This document shows, piece by piece, positions 20,016-31,200 of a stretch of 64,000 bases of DNA. Position 1 is the stretch's first letter. Each line of letters opens with the position of its first letter. The notes beneath the pieces were generated by a model. The model had not been told where the DNA came from. It worked only from the letters and a program-made list of their open reading frames with translations, and made no database searches. Source of the DNA: Halochromatium salexigens (GTDB lineage Bacteria > Pseudomonadota > Gammaproteobacteria > Chromatiales > Chromatiaceae); contig NZ_NHSF01000059.1 of NCBI RefSeq assembly GCF_016653295.1, forward strand, positions 264,162-328,161, written 5' to 3'. The position numbers and the translations under genes were made by a program.

Positions 20016-20801
20016 ATGCCATACGACAGTCATCTGTATCAGATCTTGGCCCCGAACCCGGGGCTGGTCGCCTCACAATTGGACCCAGAAGCCTTCGCCA
20101 AGCATTACACGGCCGGCTCGGTCCGCTATTACGCCGGTAAGGTGGTGTTCGCGGAAATCGATCTCGATTACCGCCATCCCTACTTCAAGATCGACGAAGC
20201 CCTGGCCGGCTTGCAGCCGCACCCGGATGGCCGGCCCAAGGCGACCAAGTTCATCTCCACCTATCGGGTGCTCGAGCACATCGACCTCGAGGCCATCCAG
20301 CGCCTGTTCCTGAGCACCCCGGAAGGCTATACCCTCGGGCTCGATCCGGCGCCCTATGACAAGACGCACGAGGCCGGCTTCCTGCGCATCTACGCCGATA
20401 TCGCGCCACTGCGCATGCTGGTGATGTCGCGGCTCGATTTCCCCGCCTTCGGCAAGTACATCACCGATCCGGGCTTCCCCAAGGGCGCGCCAAAACAGTT
20501 CTACACGCAGATCGAGCTCGATATCGAGCATTTCCTCGAGGAGTTCGAGGAGCGCCCCACCATGCATCCGCCGATCCCCGGCTTGCATCCCTCGAACCTG
20601 CGCGCAGCCATCATGGAACTGCGCGCCGAGCCGGACAAGCTGACCAAGGGCCTGCGCCTCGACAGCGCCTTCGAGACCATGCCCTACAAGGTCATTCGCC
20701 ACGGCTTCATGTTCGCCTCCCAGGAGACGACCCGGTTCTTCCCGATGCCCTCGTCGGAGCAGATCGAAGCGACCAACTACCGCTTCTGGCGCGCCATGTA
20801 A
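20016..20801 (+). CDS. Conserved-looking protein of unknown function
   Basis: This 261-residue soluble protein has no signal or membrane segment. It starts with ATG after a strong Shine-Dalgarno (GGGGGAG). Features are an aromatic, acidic N-terminal half (SVRYYAGKVVFAEIDLDYRHPYF), a central FYTQIELDIEHFLEEFEERP segment and a conserved-looking end (TTRFFPMPSSEQIEATNYRFW). I recognise no catalytic motif. It lies 119 bases upstream of hppA on the same strand and could be co-transcribed with it, but that is an inference from spacing only. Confidence 0.7.
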   Translation: MPYDSHLYQILAPNPGLVASQLDPEAFAKHYTAGSVRYYAGKVVFAEIDLDYRHPYFKIDEALAGLQPHPDGRPKATKFISTYRVLEHIDLEAIQRLFLSTPEGYTLGLDPAPYDKTHEAGFLRIYADIAPLRMLVMSRLDFPAFGKYITDPGFPKGAPKQFYTQIELDIEHFLEEFEERPTMHPPIPGLHPSNLRAAIMELRAEPDKLTKGLRLDSAFETMPYKVIRHGFMFASQETTRFFPMPSSEQIEATNYRFWRAM

Positions 20802-20920
20802 GGCTCATGGCAGCCGGCGTGGACACACGCGCTCGCGGCCAAGCCCACCCCTTCAGCGGCCTTGCGCCGCTGCACATGACAACGACAACGATTCGAGCGA
20901 GAAGGAGAGTCATCTAAACC

Positions 20921-22942
<2,022 letters not shown>

Positions 22943-23014
22943 ACCTGGTCTGATCTCTGATCGCGGGGCCGACTTCGATTGGGTCCACTCGGGGACAGGC
23001 TCAAGCAACAGACG

Positions 23015-23044
23015 CCGGCGCCGGGCAACCGGCACCGGTTTTTT
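23015..23044 (+). terminator. Intrinsic terminator of hppA
   Basis: CCGGCGCCGG and CCGGCACCGG form a ten-pair stem with one mismatch around a GCAA loop, followed by six Ts. It lies about 70 bases after the hppA stop. Confidence 0.85.
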
Positions 23045-23106
23045 GTATCAAGGCTTGCTTGCTGTGCCGTCCGGCGCTAGCTAAGGCTAGGCGGCCCACC
23101 ACTGGG

Positions 23107-24537
23107 TTACTCCGGGCTCTCGCCAAGCGTCTGATAGTACTGCTTGATATCTTCGCCGATGGTGGCGCTGATCTGATAAAAGACCTCGTGCGAAATCAGC
23201 ACCGGTTGGTTGCCGACCTGATCGGCTTGAGCACAGGTCTCGGCGATGAGACGGTAGAGGTAATTGAGGACGAAGCGCGGCTGGCGCAGTTTGTCCAATG
23301 CGCTCAGGATCTCGCGTTGCGGAATCGCCGAGGCAAAGAGATTATCCAGTGGATAGGGATGACTCGGATCGGCCCGGCAGATGCGCAGGCGGGCCGACAT
23401 CATGTCGAACAACTGCTTATCGCCCCAGCGAAACGGATAGATGATCTTCTGTTTGTCGAAGCGCGCCTCGTTGGCCTTCTCCGAGCTAGCCTTGCGCACG
23501 GCTTCGTAGAGCTGGCGCGGCAACAGCATTTTGAAGCTAAGGTTCGGATGCAGTTGCAGGATGCGGTTGTTCCAGAGCGGCCAGACGAAGTCCTGCATGC
23601 GCTCGCGATCGCCATTGATCAGCGAGGGCTCGTCGACCTTGTCCATCACTACCACGATCTGCTGATAGCCGAGGCTGAGCGCAATATCGATGAACTTGGT
23701 CGCGAACAACCGGCGCACGTCGTCATCGTCGCGCCACCCGCCGCGCTTCACATCCTGATCCTTGAGATAGCCCGGCGGGATCGAGCGCAGCGCGCGTTCG
23801 ACATCGCGCATATTGCGATCGCGCACCAGGATCTCGCGCTCCACGGTACGCGCCACGCCGCGGTAGAAACTGCGTTTCACCAAGGGCACGATCCCCAGTG
23901 TGAGCAGCCCGACGATCAGCCCCTTGAGTCTGCTCAAGGTGCCTTTGATCAGCCCCCGCGGCAACAACCGATTCGCCAATGACGTCATGATGCGGTTGTA
24001 GCGATCCGGTGGACCGCTGACATAAAACGCCATCAGCATCATCAGATCATGACGCCGGTATCGTTCCAGCCGCTCCAAGGGCAGATCAGCACTCTTGATC
24101 TCGTCGAGCAAGGCTTCCATGCCACAGACCAAAATCGCGTCGAGATGCTGCGCCAAGCCAAAGTCTTTCAGCGTGATCGGCTCTTGACGGCGTCGATCCT
24201 GCTGCTCGCGCTTGCGCTTAAACGCTTCGAGAAAACCGTTGAAGTCATCGTAGCGCAGCATCAGGATGCTCTCCTCATGCTCGCGGTTGAAGTGTTCGAT
24301 GTTCTTTTCCAACGCCAAGCGCAGCGCTGACTTACCACTCCCTTTCACGCCGAAGATCATCGAGGTGCCGCGTCCGGGCGGTTCACCGAAGAACTTGTCC
24401 CACGCCTGATGATTGAAGGTGTAGTCGGATTCGTTGAGGAGCTCCTCGAACACCTTGTCGTTCTGCGCCTCTTCCTCGATGAAAGGATTGCGAACGAGCC
24501 CATGGGACCCCAGGAATTGCGACATCGTCATAGACAT
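23107..24537 (-). CDS. P-loop ATPase of unknown function
   Basis: This 476-residue protein has a Walker A motif (GVKGSGKSAL, residues 63-72) and a Walker B-like strand (IVVVMDKVDEPS, about 294-305). Between them are a charged segment (FKRKREQQDRRR) and one hydrophobic stretch (LKGLIVGLLTLGIVPLV, about 204-220) that may touch the membrane, as in KAP-type NTPases. The C-terminal half is helical and ends with DIKQYYQTLGESPE. It resembles the loosely defined bacterial P-loop ATPases that act alone or with small membrane proteins; the exact family is not certain. A small membrane protein is encoded directly upstream. Two other starts (M3, M5) are possible. Confidence 0.72.
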   Translation of the reverse strand: MSMTMSQFLGSHGLVRNPFIEEEAQNDKVFEELLNESDYTFNHQAWDKFFGEPPGRGTSMIFGVKGSGKSALRLALEKNIEHFNREHEESILMLRYDDFNGFLEAFKRKREQQDRRRQEPITLKDFGLAQHLDAILVCGMEALLDEIKSADLPLERLERYRRHDLMMLMAFYVSGPPDRYNRIMTSLANRLLPRGLIKGTLSRLKGLIVGLLTLGIVPLVKRSFYRGVARTVEREILVRDRNMRDVERALRSIPPGYLKDQDVKRGGWRDDDDVRRLFATKFIDIALSLGYQQIVVVMDKVDEPSLINGDRERMQDFVWPLWNNRILQLHPNLSFKMLLPRQLYEAVRKASSEKANEARFDKQKIIYPFRWGDKQLFDMMSARLRICRADPSHPYPLDNLFASAIPQREILSALDKLRQPRFVLNYLYRLIAETCAQADQVGNQPVLISHEVFYQISATIGEDIKQYYQTLGESPE

Positions 24538-24700
24538 GGGAAGGATACCTTTTCGCCGTCAACGTCGGTCGCGCCCGCGGAGCCACCGAGGCATCGGTGG
24601 CCGCCACGCGCAGGCCTCGGCACTCACCTAAGCACGCCCTGCTCGCATCCGCTCGCGCTGCCGAGCAAGGGGGCTGCGGGGATTGTGGTTAGACTGTGAT

Positions 24701-24976
24701 TTAGAGTTTTGGCGAGTGCTCAATCACGATGTAGAAGAGCACAGCAAAGGAGAGCCCCATCATCACGAAACGCGGCAACAGGGATTTATCCGCGTGATCG
24801 TGCAGCTTGCGTTTCAACTCGCAGATAAACCCTCCCTCGGGTGACTCGCGCATCTGGCACAGACGCAGTGCGAGCCGTGCCAGGAGACGACGCCCCACAT
24901 CGAAGACGGAGTATAAAAAGAGAATGAGCGCCAAAAATGTCGTTAAACCGAGTAGCCAGTTTTCTAGATATCCCAT
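24701..24976 (-). CDS. Small two-helix membrane protein
   Basis: This 91-residue protein has a hydrophobic helix near the N-terminus (GLTTFLALILFLYSVFDV) and another at the C-terminus (FVMMGLSFAVLFYIVIEHS), with a basic, Cys-containing cytoplasmic loop between. ATG 24976 follows AGG; a TTG four codons upstream is the alternative start. It precedes the P-loop ATPase on the same strand by 163 bases. I do not recognise the family. Confidence 0.6.
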   Translation of the reverse strand: MGYLENWLLGLTTFLALILFLYSVFDVGRRLLARLALRLCQMRESPEGGFICELKRKLHDHADKSLLPRFVMMGLSFAVLFYIVIEHSPKL

Positions 24977-25102
24977 TATCCTGTACAACTGTTAGGGGCC
25001 CTACACTTGAGGGAGGACCCTACCCCGAAGGTCTAGGGGCTATCCTGCCATAGTGGCGGGACGCTGTCTTGTTGATCGCGCATCGAACCGTCAACGCGGC
25101 CC

Positions 25103-26314
25103 TCACTGCGGCGATGTCAGCACATCGGCGGACTGGTCCGCCCACCAGACCGCCTTGAGATAGGCATCGGTCATCTGTGAAGGGGTCAGATGCGCGAATC
25201 GGGCTTGCTGAAAATCGCCCTGCTCGTATGCAATCACGCTTGCCAGTGCCTCACCATAAGGCCCCTGGTGATGTAACATCGCATCACGCACCTCGCTTGT
25301 CAGCGGCAGGGCATCGAGTACCTCCGTCAAGGGCGCCCTCATCATGGCATCGAGCAGCGAGAATAATCCCACAGTGAAATAACTGTCGGTCTGCGCACGA
25401 CCGGCAAATGTGGCCAGCAGCTCGCACATCTTGGCACGATGGATGCCTTGAGCCATCAGTTCACTGGATTGATTGTCGAGCTTTGCGAGCAGCAACAACG
25501 AGGCCCAACGCTGGATCCTTTGGGTGCCGAGGTAGACCACCGCCGCACGCAGCGATTCAACCACCCTGGGAAGCGCGAAGAAGGCGGAATTGAGTTGGCG
25601 TAACAGCTTGTAGCTGAGCGTGACATCCTGGCTGATGATCTCCTCGAGTTCTGAGATATCGACGTCGGGATTCTGCAGCCTGGTCGTCAACTCCAGCAGC
25701 TTGAGCCGATTGAGCGGAACCTGGGCTCCTTGCACGATATTGGGTCGGGAAAGGAAATAGCCCTGAAAGTAATCGAACCCGAGCTGCTTGCAGTATTCGA
25801 ATGCCTCCTCGGTTTCGACCTTCTCCGCCAACAACTTGACATCGTACGCACGCAGTAATCGCACTTGCTCAACGAGTTCCTGCCGCGACGATACCATGAG
25901 ATCAAGCTTGACGATGTGTGCTAGCTCTATGAAAGGTCGCATCGAGTCCCGGAAGACAAAATCATCCAACGCCACCGTGAAGCCGTCCCGGACATAGGCC
26001 CGCAACCCGGCGATCACATCGGCATCGAGCCGCACATCCTCCAACACCTCCAGCACCACGCGTGTCGGAGGCAATGGCAGTGATTGACGATCAACAAGGA
26101 AGCGACGGGTGAAATTGATGAAGGCGCGATGCGGGCCAACGATGCGGTCGAGGCCGAACTCCAGAAACACATTCACAATCACCTGCGACGTCGCCTGGTC
26201 GCGATCCAGTTCGCCCGCATAGTTCCCTGAGCCATCGCGGAATAGGAGTTCATAGCCGTACAGTTTCGAGTTCCGATCGAAGATCGGTTGACGCCCGACG
26301 AAAATCTCGTCCAT
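25103..26314 (-). CDS. EAL-like/HDOD signalling protein (YuxH-like)
   Basis: This 403-residue protein joins a degenerate EAL domain (about residues 1-205) to an HDOD domain (about 210-400). It starts with the family signature MDEIFVGRQPIFDR. At key EAL sites it reads GYELLFRDG, AFINFTRRFL, LEVLEDV, ALDDFVF and KLDLM. Several metal-binding residues are kept, but the EAL and DDFG-type motifs are altered, so cyclic-di-GMP hydrolysis is doubtful. The HDOD half contains ISQDVTLSYKLLRQLNSAFF. Proteins of this type act in motility and c-di-GMP signalling. A good Shine-Dalgarno (AAGGAG) fixes the start. Confidence 0.88.
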   Translation of the reverse strand: MDEIFVGRQPIFDRNSKLYGYELLFRDGSGNYAGELDRDQATSQVIVNVFLEFGLDRIVGPHRAFINFTRRFLVDRQSLPLPPTRVVLEVLEDVRLDADVIAGLRAYVRDGFTVALDDFVFRDSMRPFIELAHIVKLDLMVSSRQELVEQVRLLRAYDVKLLAEKVETEEAFEYCKQLGFDYFQGYFLSRPNIVQGAQVPLNRLKLLELTTRLQNPDVDISELEEIISQDVTLSYKLLRQLNSAFFALPRVVESLRAAVVYLGTQRIQRWASLLLLAKLDNQSSELMAQGIHRAKMCELLATFAGRAQTDSYFTVGLFSLLDAMMRAPLTEVLDALPLTSEVRDAMLHHQGPYGEALASVIAYEQGDFQQARFAHLTPSQMTDAYLKAVWWADQSADVLTSPQ

Positions 26315-26464
26315 CGTCTATCTCCTTGGTGTGCCGCCTCTCGAGACGTGTCTTTCACCCCTGCGCAACCACCCCAGCCAGTTGCCCAACAGCCAGCCAC
26401 CCCTACTACCCTAACCCGCCACCGAGCGGATGCAGCAGCGGGGGACCAGGAGGTCAATTATCCG

Positions 26465-28612
26465 CTAAGCGCTCTCAGCCGAGGTATCGAGTCGCGAACA
26501 GCGCACCATGCGACCATCTCGCAGTTGCCGGGCCTGCGGATAGGCCCGCGCGCACTCAGCGATGGCTCGCGGGCAGCGCGGATGAAAATGACAGCCCGCC
26601 GGGGGCGTAGCGGGTGACGGCATATCGCCTTCGAGCCGGATAATCTGGCGGCGCTCGGCCTTGTCCATCATCGGCACCGCCGAGAGGAGCGCCTGCGTAT
26701 AGGGATGGCGCGGATCATCGAGCACCTCGGCGGCGCGACCTTGTTCAACGATACGGCCTAGATACATCACCGCGACCTCATGCGCCAAATAGGCAACCAC
26801 CGAAATGTCGTGGGTAATAAACAAATAGCTGAGCCCAAGCTCGTCCTGTAGCCGCTTGAGCAGGTTCAAGATCTGCGCTTGTACCGAGACATCGAGGGCG
26901 CTGGTCGGCTCATCACAGACGATCAACTTGGGATCGACCGCCAATGCCCGAGCGATACAGATGCGCTGGCGTTGACCACCGGAGAACTCATGCGGATAGC
27001 GATCCATCGCCTGCTCACCGATACCGACCTGTTCCAATAAAGCCGCCACCCGATGCCGCCGCGTGGCCCGACTCTGTTCGATGCCGAGCGCTTGCAGCCC
27101 CTCGCCGATGATATCGCCAACCAGCATGCGCGGGTTCATGGACGCAAAGGGATCTTGGAAGATGATCTGCAGATCCTTGCGGTAGCGACGCATCTGCCCG
27201 GCCTGGATTGAGGCAAGATCGACGCCGTTGTAGCGCACCTGGCCGTCGGTGGGTGGCATGAGCCGCAGGATCGCCTTACCAACGGTGGTCTTGCCGCAAC
27301 CTGACTCACCGACCAGGGCCAGGGTCTGCCCAGCCTTCAGATGCAGGTCGACACCATCGACGGCCTTCACATGACCAACTGTGCTCCGGAATAGGCCACG
27401 CTGGATCGGAAAGTGGACCCGCAGCCCATCGACGGCGAGCAATGTCCGCGGATCAGGCTCAGCAGAACGAACTGATGCCGACGCTGCCTCGAGCGTAGCA
27501 TCGCCTGCTTTTGCTTTAGCTTCCGCGGCCGGCGGTGCTAGGGACGCAGTTGCCGCGTCTAGCCTAGCTGCGCCCTGGTCCAGGCTTGGCTCGACAACAC
27601 CATCAGTACCAACGCTAATCTCCTCCTCACGAAAACGCGCCGAACCCTTGGCCCAGAGCAGACAGCGCACCTGCTGCTTGCGGTTGGGTTGGAACCAACC
27701 GATCGGCGCTTCACGGCAGGCTGGCATGACATCGCCACAGCGTTCCGCAAAGCGACAACCGGTAAAAGACTGATCCAACGGTGGAACCCGGCCCGGGATC
27801 ACCGCCAGCTTACCGCGCCGCTTGCTCGCGTTTGGCACGCTCTCCATCAGCTTGCGACTGTAAGGGTGCGCCGGCGCGGCGAAAAATGCGTCGACGCTGG
27901 CCTTCTCGACAATCTGCCCGGCATACATCACCGCGAGTCGGTCAGCGGTCTCGGCGACCACCCCGAGGTCATGGGTGATCAGCAGCACCGCCATCCCGGT
28001 TTGCGCCTGCAACCCTTTGAGCAGTTGCAGTACCTGGGCCTGGATGGTGACATCGAGTGCAGTGGTCGGCTCATCGGCAATCAGCAGCTGCGGATCACCG
28101 GCGAGCGCCATCGCGATCATCACTCGCTGCTTCATCCCGCCCGAAAGCTGGTGCGGGAACTCGCCTACCCGCTGCGCGGGGTCCGGGATACCAACTGCCC
28201 GCAGCAGCTCGACCACGCGTTCGGCAACCGCCGGCTTCGCCAGGCGCTTATGCAATCGCACGGCCTCGGCGATCTGCTCACCGACCTTGAGCACCGGGTT
28301 CAGCGAGGTCTGCGGCTCTTGGAAGATCATTGCCATGCGCCCACCGCGAACGCCGCGCATCTCGCGCTCGGTCAGTGCCAACAGCTCGCGGCCATCGAGC
28401 CGCACCGAACCACCGGTGATGCGACCCGACAGAGGCAATAGGCGCATCAGTGACAGCGCCGTCATCGACTTGCCGCAACCCGATTCACCCAGCAGCGCGA
28501 CGGTCTCGCCACGGCGGATCTCGAAACCGACATCATCACAGACCCGCACCGGCCGCTCGCTCGAACCGAGTTGCGCCGACAAACTCGAGACATGCAGCAA
28601 GACATCGCTCAT
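26465..28612 (-). CDS. yejF: Peptide ABC transporter, fused double ATP-binding protein (YejF-like)
   Basis: This 715-residue cytoplasmic protein contains two ABC ATPase domains, one per half. The first has Walker [13 protein letters not shown], signature [15 protein letters not shown] and Walker [13 protein letters not shown]; the second has [28 protein letters not shown] and [12 protein letters not shown]. Each half ends with the oligopeptide-transporter tail containing cysteines (FHPRCP and CRFAERC). A 50-residue Ala/Glu-rich linker joins the halves. It is the last gene of the SBP-permease-permease-ATPase operon and lies 97 bases after the permease. Confidence 0.9.
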   Translation of the reverse strand: MSDVLLHVSSLSAQLGSSERPVRVCDDVGFEIRRGETVALLGESGCGKSMTALSLMRLLPLSGRITGGSVRLDGRELLALTEREMRGVRGGRMAMIFQEPQTSLNPVLKVGEQIAEAVRLHKRLAKPAVAERVVELLRAVGIPDPAQRVGEFPHQLSGGMKQRVMIAMALAGDPQLLIADEPTTALDVTIQAQVLQLLKGLQAQTGMAVLLITHDLGVVAETADRLAVMYAGQIVEKASVDAFFAAPAHPYSRKLMESVPNASKRRGKLAVIPGRVPPLDQSFTGCRFAERCGDVMPACREAPIGWFQPNRKQQVRCLLWAKGSARFREEEISVGTDGVVEPSLDQGAARLDAATASLAPPAAEAKAKAGDATLEAASASVRSAEPDPRTLLAVDGLRVHFPIQRGLFRSTVGHVKAVDGVDLHLKAGQTLALVGESGCGKTTVGKAILRLMPPTDGQVRYNGVDLASIQAGQMRRYRKDLQIIFQDPFASMNPRMLVGDIIGEGLQALGIEQSRATRRHRVAALLEQVGIGEQAMDRYPHEFSGGQRQRICIARALAVDPKLIVCDEPTSALDVSVQAQILNLLKRLQDELGLSYLFITHDISVVAYLAHEVAVMYLGRIVEQGRAAEVLDDPRHPYTQALLSAVPMMDKAERRQIIRLEGDMPSPATPPAGCHFHPRCPRAIAECARAYPQARQLRDGRMVRCSRLDTSAESA

Positions 28613-28709
28613 CGAAACAGACCCAGGCGGCGGATCATGGGAAAAGAGGTCTTGGACTTACTCGACAAATCGGGTGCAACGGGCTCACTTGGCAGGGTCC
28701 AAAGCCGAT

Positions 28710-30212
28710 TCATGTCGCACTCCGTAGGCGCGGATCGAAGGCATCCCGGACCACATCAGCCAGCAGATTGGCGGCCAGCACCAGGGTGAACATGAACATG
28801 AAGGCCGCCGCCAGCGACCACCAGACCACAGGGTCGCGCGCCAGCTCCAGTCGGGCACTGTTGATCATATTGCCCCAGCTATTCATGGTGGGATCGACAC
28901 CGATATTGACATAGGAGAGCACTGCCTCGGCCAGCACCAGGCCACTGAAATCCAGCACCAAGGTGATCATAACGATATGTAGCACATTCGGCAGGATGTG
29001 GCGGCTGATCACCGTCGAGTGCCGGACCCCGAGCGAGCGTGCCGCCTGCACATAATCGGCCTCGCGCAGCTTCAGCGACTCTCCGCGCAGAAGACGGCAC
29101 AAACCGGTCCAACTGGTGACGCCGAGGATGATACAGAGGAACAGTAGGCGCAGATCGGCGCGCTCGACCAGGCTTTGGAATTGATCCGCGTGATTGGTCA
29201 TGTAGACCTGCAGCATCAAGATCGCGGCCGCGATCAGCAGCACGCCCGGGATCGAGTTCAGCGTGGTGTAGAGATACTGGATCACATCGTCGGTGCGACC
29301 GCCGAAGTAGCCGGCCATGATGCCCAGGATCACCGCCGCCGGGAGCATCACCAGCGTCGTCAGGGTGCCGATCACCAAGCCAGTACGGATGCTTTTCAGG
29401 CTTTGATAAAATACATCCTCGCCGACCTTGTCGGTACCGAGGATGTGGTACTTGGCCGCTAGCTCGGCGGCGACGAAGCTCAGCACCAGCATCAACGCCA
29501 GGGTGATCAACCCCACCCGCCAGGGAAACTCGGTCTCACCGCGCCAGATCGCCTGCGCGCTCTCATTGAACGACTGACGCCAACGCAAGGCGAGCACCGC
29601 GATCAGAATGGCCATCAACGCGACCCAGACGATCAGCCCTGTGAGCATCCCGAACAGCCCGCGCAAGGCGATATCGACGCCACGCCGCGACGGATCACCC
29701 AAGTGTGTGCCCCCATGCTCAAGGCGCGGATAACCGCGGACCACACTGCCGTCGGGCTGTTCAATCGCTTCCTTAACAAACAGCTGAGTGGCGAACGGTG
29801 CCGAGAAGGTCTTCTCCTGACGCTCGCGTAGGCCACTAAGCCAGAGGTCGAGCACCGAAATGATTTGTGTTGAATAGGTCGGTGCGTCCTCATCGCGGCC
29901 GTTGATCTGCTGAGCCCTAGCGGTTGCTGTCTGCTCGGCGGCGTCTACCTCTGCGTCGGCCTGCGTCGGCGTGCTCGTCAGCGCGGCGACCGGTACCACC
30001 GGCTCAATGCGCGGATGAAAATGCAGCGAATCGAGCAACCCGATGCCAACGTAGAAGAGGATCACCACCAGCGCGGCAACCCCGACCGACGAGCGCCCGA
30101 CCTGGAGCCAGGGACCGCGCAGATGTTCGTGGCGCGCGGCATAGACGCCAAAGCCGATGCCCACCGCGATCAGCAAGAAGATGAGGGTGTCTGTGATCAG
30201 GATGATCGGCAC
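28710..30212 (-). CDS. yejE: Peptide ABC transporter permease (YejE-like, with extra N-terminal segment)
   Basis: This 500-residue inner-membrane permease has the EAA loop [21 protein letters not shown] near the C-terminus, as in Dpp/Opp/Yej permeases. It is longer than typical YejE (about 340 residues, from memory) because two helices at residues 4-26 and 43-65 are followed by a soluble segment of about 120 residues (to about 185) before the usual core. It starts 10 bases after the YejB-like stop. Confidence 0.87.
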   Translation of the reverse strand: MPIILITDTLIFLLIAVGIGFGVYAARHEHLRGPWLQVGRSSVGVAALVVILFYVGIGLLDSLHFHPRIEPVVPVAALTSTPTQADAEVDAAEQTATARAQQINGRDEDAPTYSTQIISVLDLWLSGLRERQEKTFSAPFATQLFVKEAIEQPDGSVVRGYPRLEHGGTHLGDPSRRGVDIALRGLFGMLTGLIVWVALMAILIAVLALRWRQSFNESAQAIWRGETEFPWRVGLITLALMLVLSFVAAELAAKYHILGTDKVGEDVFYQSLKSIRTGLVIGTLTTLVMLPAAVILGIMAGYFGGRTDDVIQYLYTTLNSIPGVLLIAAAILMLQVYMTNHADQFQSLVERADLRLLFLCIILGVTSWTGLCRLLRGESLKLREADYVQAARSLGVRHSTVISRHILPNVLHIVMITLVLDFSGLVLAEAVLSYVNIGVDPTMNSWGNMINSARLELARDPVVWWSLAAAFMFMFTLVLAANLLADVVRDAFDPRLRSAT

Positions 30213-30222
30213 GGCACAGTCC

Positions 30223-31200
30223 TCAAGACAGCCTGACCCTGGGGTCGACCAGAGTGTAAGAAATGTCGGTCATCAGCAGACCGATGATGTAGAGCACCGA
30301 GCCAAGGAAGACCATCGCGCGCACAATCGAGAAGTCCTGACGGTTGATCGCATCGATGGTATAGCTGCCAAGCCCAGGCACGCCAAAGAAGGACTCGATA
30401 ATCAGCGCGCCCATGAACAACAACGGCAAGACTGCGACCACGCCGGTCAGGATCGGGATCAACGCATTGCGCAGCACATGACGAAACAGGACCACGCGCT
30501 CACGTAGTCCCTTAGCGCGGGCAGTGCGCACGTAGTCGCGGTTAATCTCTTCGAGGAAGAAGGTGCGGTACAGGCGTGTGCTGCTACCAATGCCGGCGAC
30601 AACGCCAACCACCACCGGCAAGATCAGGAACTTTAGCGCCTCGAGGCCGGTGTCGTAACCGGAAATCGGCACCAAGTGGAACAGCTTACCGATCAGGAAC
30701 TGGCCACCGATAATGTAGAACAGCCCGGAGATCGACATCATCGCCACTAGCAGCACAACGCTCCCAAAATCGATATAGGTGGCGCGAAAGAATACGATCA
30801 TCAGTGCATAACTCACGCTGATCGCCAGCCCCACCAGCAGGGTCGGGATCGCGATCGCCAGGCTCGGCCACATGCGCTGGCGGATGTCGAAACCGATATC
30901 ACGACCACTGTCGGACTGACCAAAGTCGAACGCAAACAATTTCAGCGATTTGTCAAAGAAGATGGTCTCGGTGACAGTCCCCAGCCCGCCGGCATCGGCG
31001 TTGAACAGCAGCGGCTTGTCGTAGCCATGCTCGGCCTTCCAGGTGTCGATGGCTTCCTGGGTCACGCGCTTGTCGCCGAGCTGCATCCGCGCCATGTCAT
31101 CGGGCGAATTGACGACAAAGAACAGCAGGAAGGTGATCAGGTTGACGCCAATCAGAATCGGAATCGCATAGAGCAGGCGGCGCAGGATGTAGGCGCTCAT
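30223..31200 (-). CDS. yejB: Peptide ABC transporter permease (YejB-like)
   Basis: This 325-residue inner-membrane permease begins MSAYILRRLLYAIPILIGVNLITFLLFF, the standard DppB/YejB opening (shown here in overview only), and contains the EAA loop NRDYVRTARAKGLRERVVLFRH in its C-terminal half. Six helices are visible. Its start overlaps the substrate-binding protein stop by 4 bases (ATGA), so the genes are translationally coupled. Confidence 0.92.
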   Translation of the reverse strand: MSAYILRRLLYAIPILIGVNLITFLLFFVVNSPDDMARMQLGDKRVTQEAIDTWKAEHGYDKPLLFNADAGGLGTVTETIFFDKSLKLFAFDFGQSDSGRDIGFDIRQRMWPSLAIAIPTLLVGLAISVSYALMIVFFRATYIDFGSVVLLVAMMSISGLFYIIGGQFLIGKLFHLVPISGYDTGLEALKFLILPVVVGVVAGIGSSTRLYRTFFLEEINRDYVRTARAKGLRERVVLFRHVLRNALIPILTGVVAVLPLLFMGALIIESFFGVPGLGSYTIDAINRQDFSIVRAMVFLGSVLYIIGLLMTDISYTLVDPRVRLS

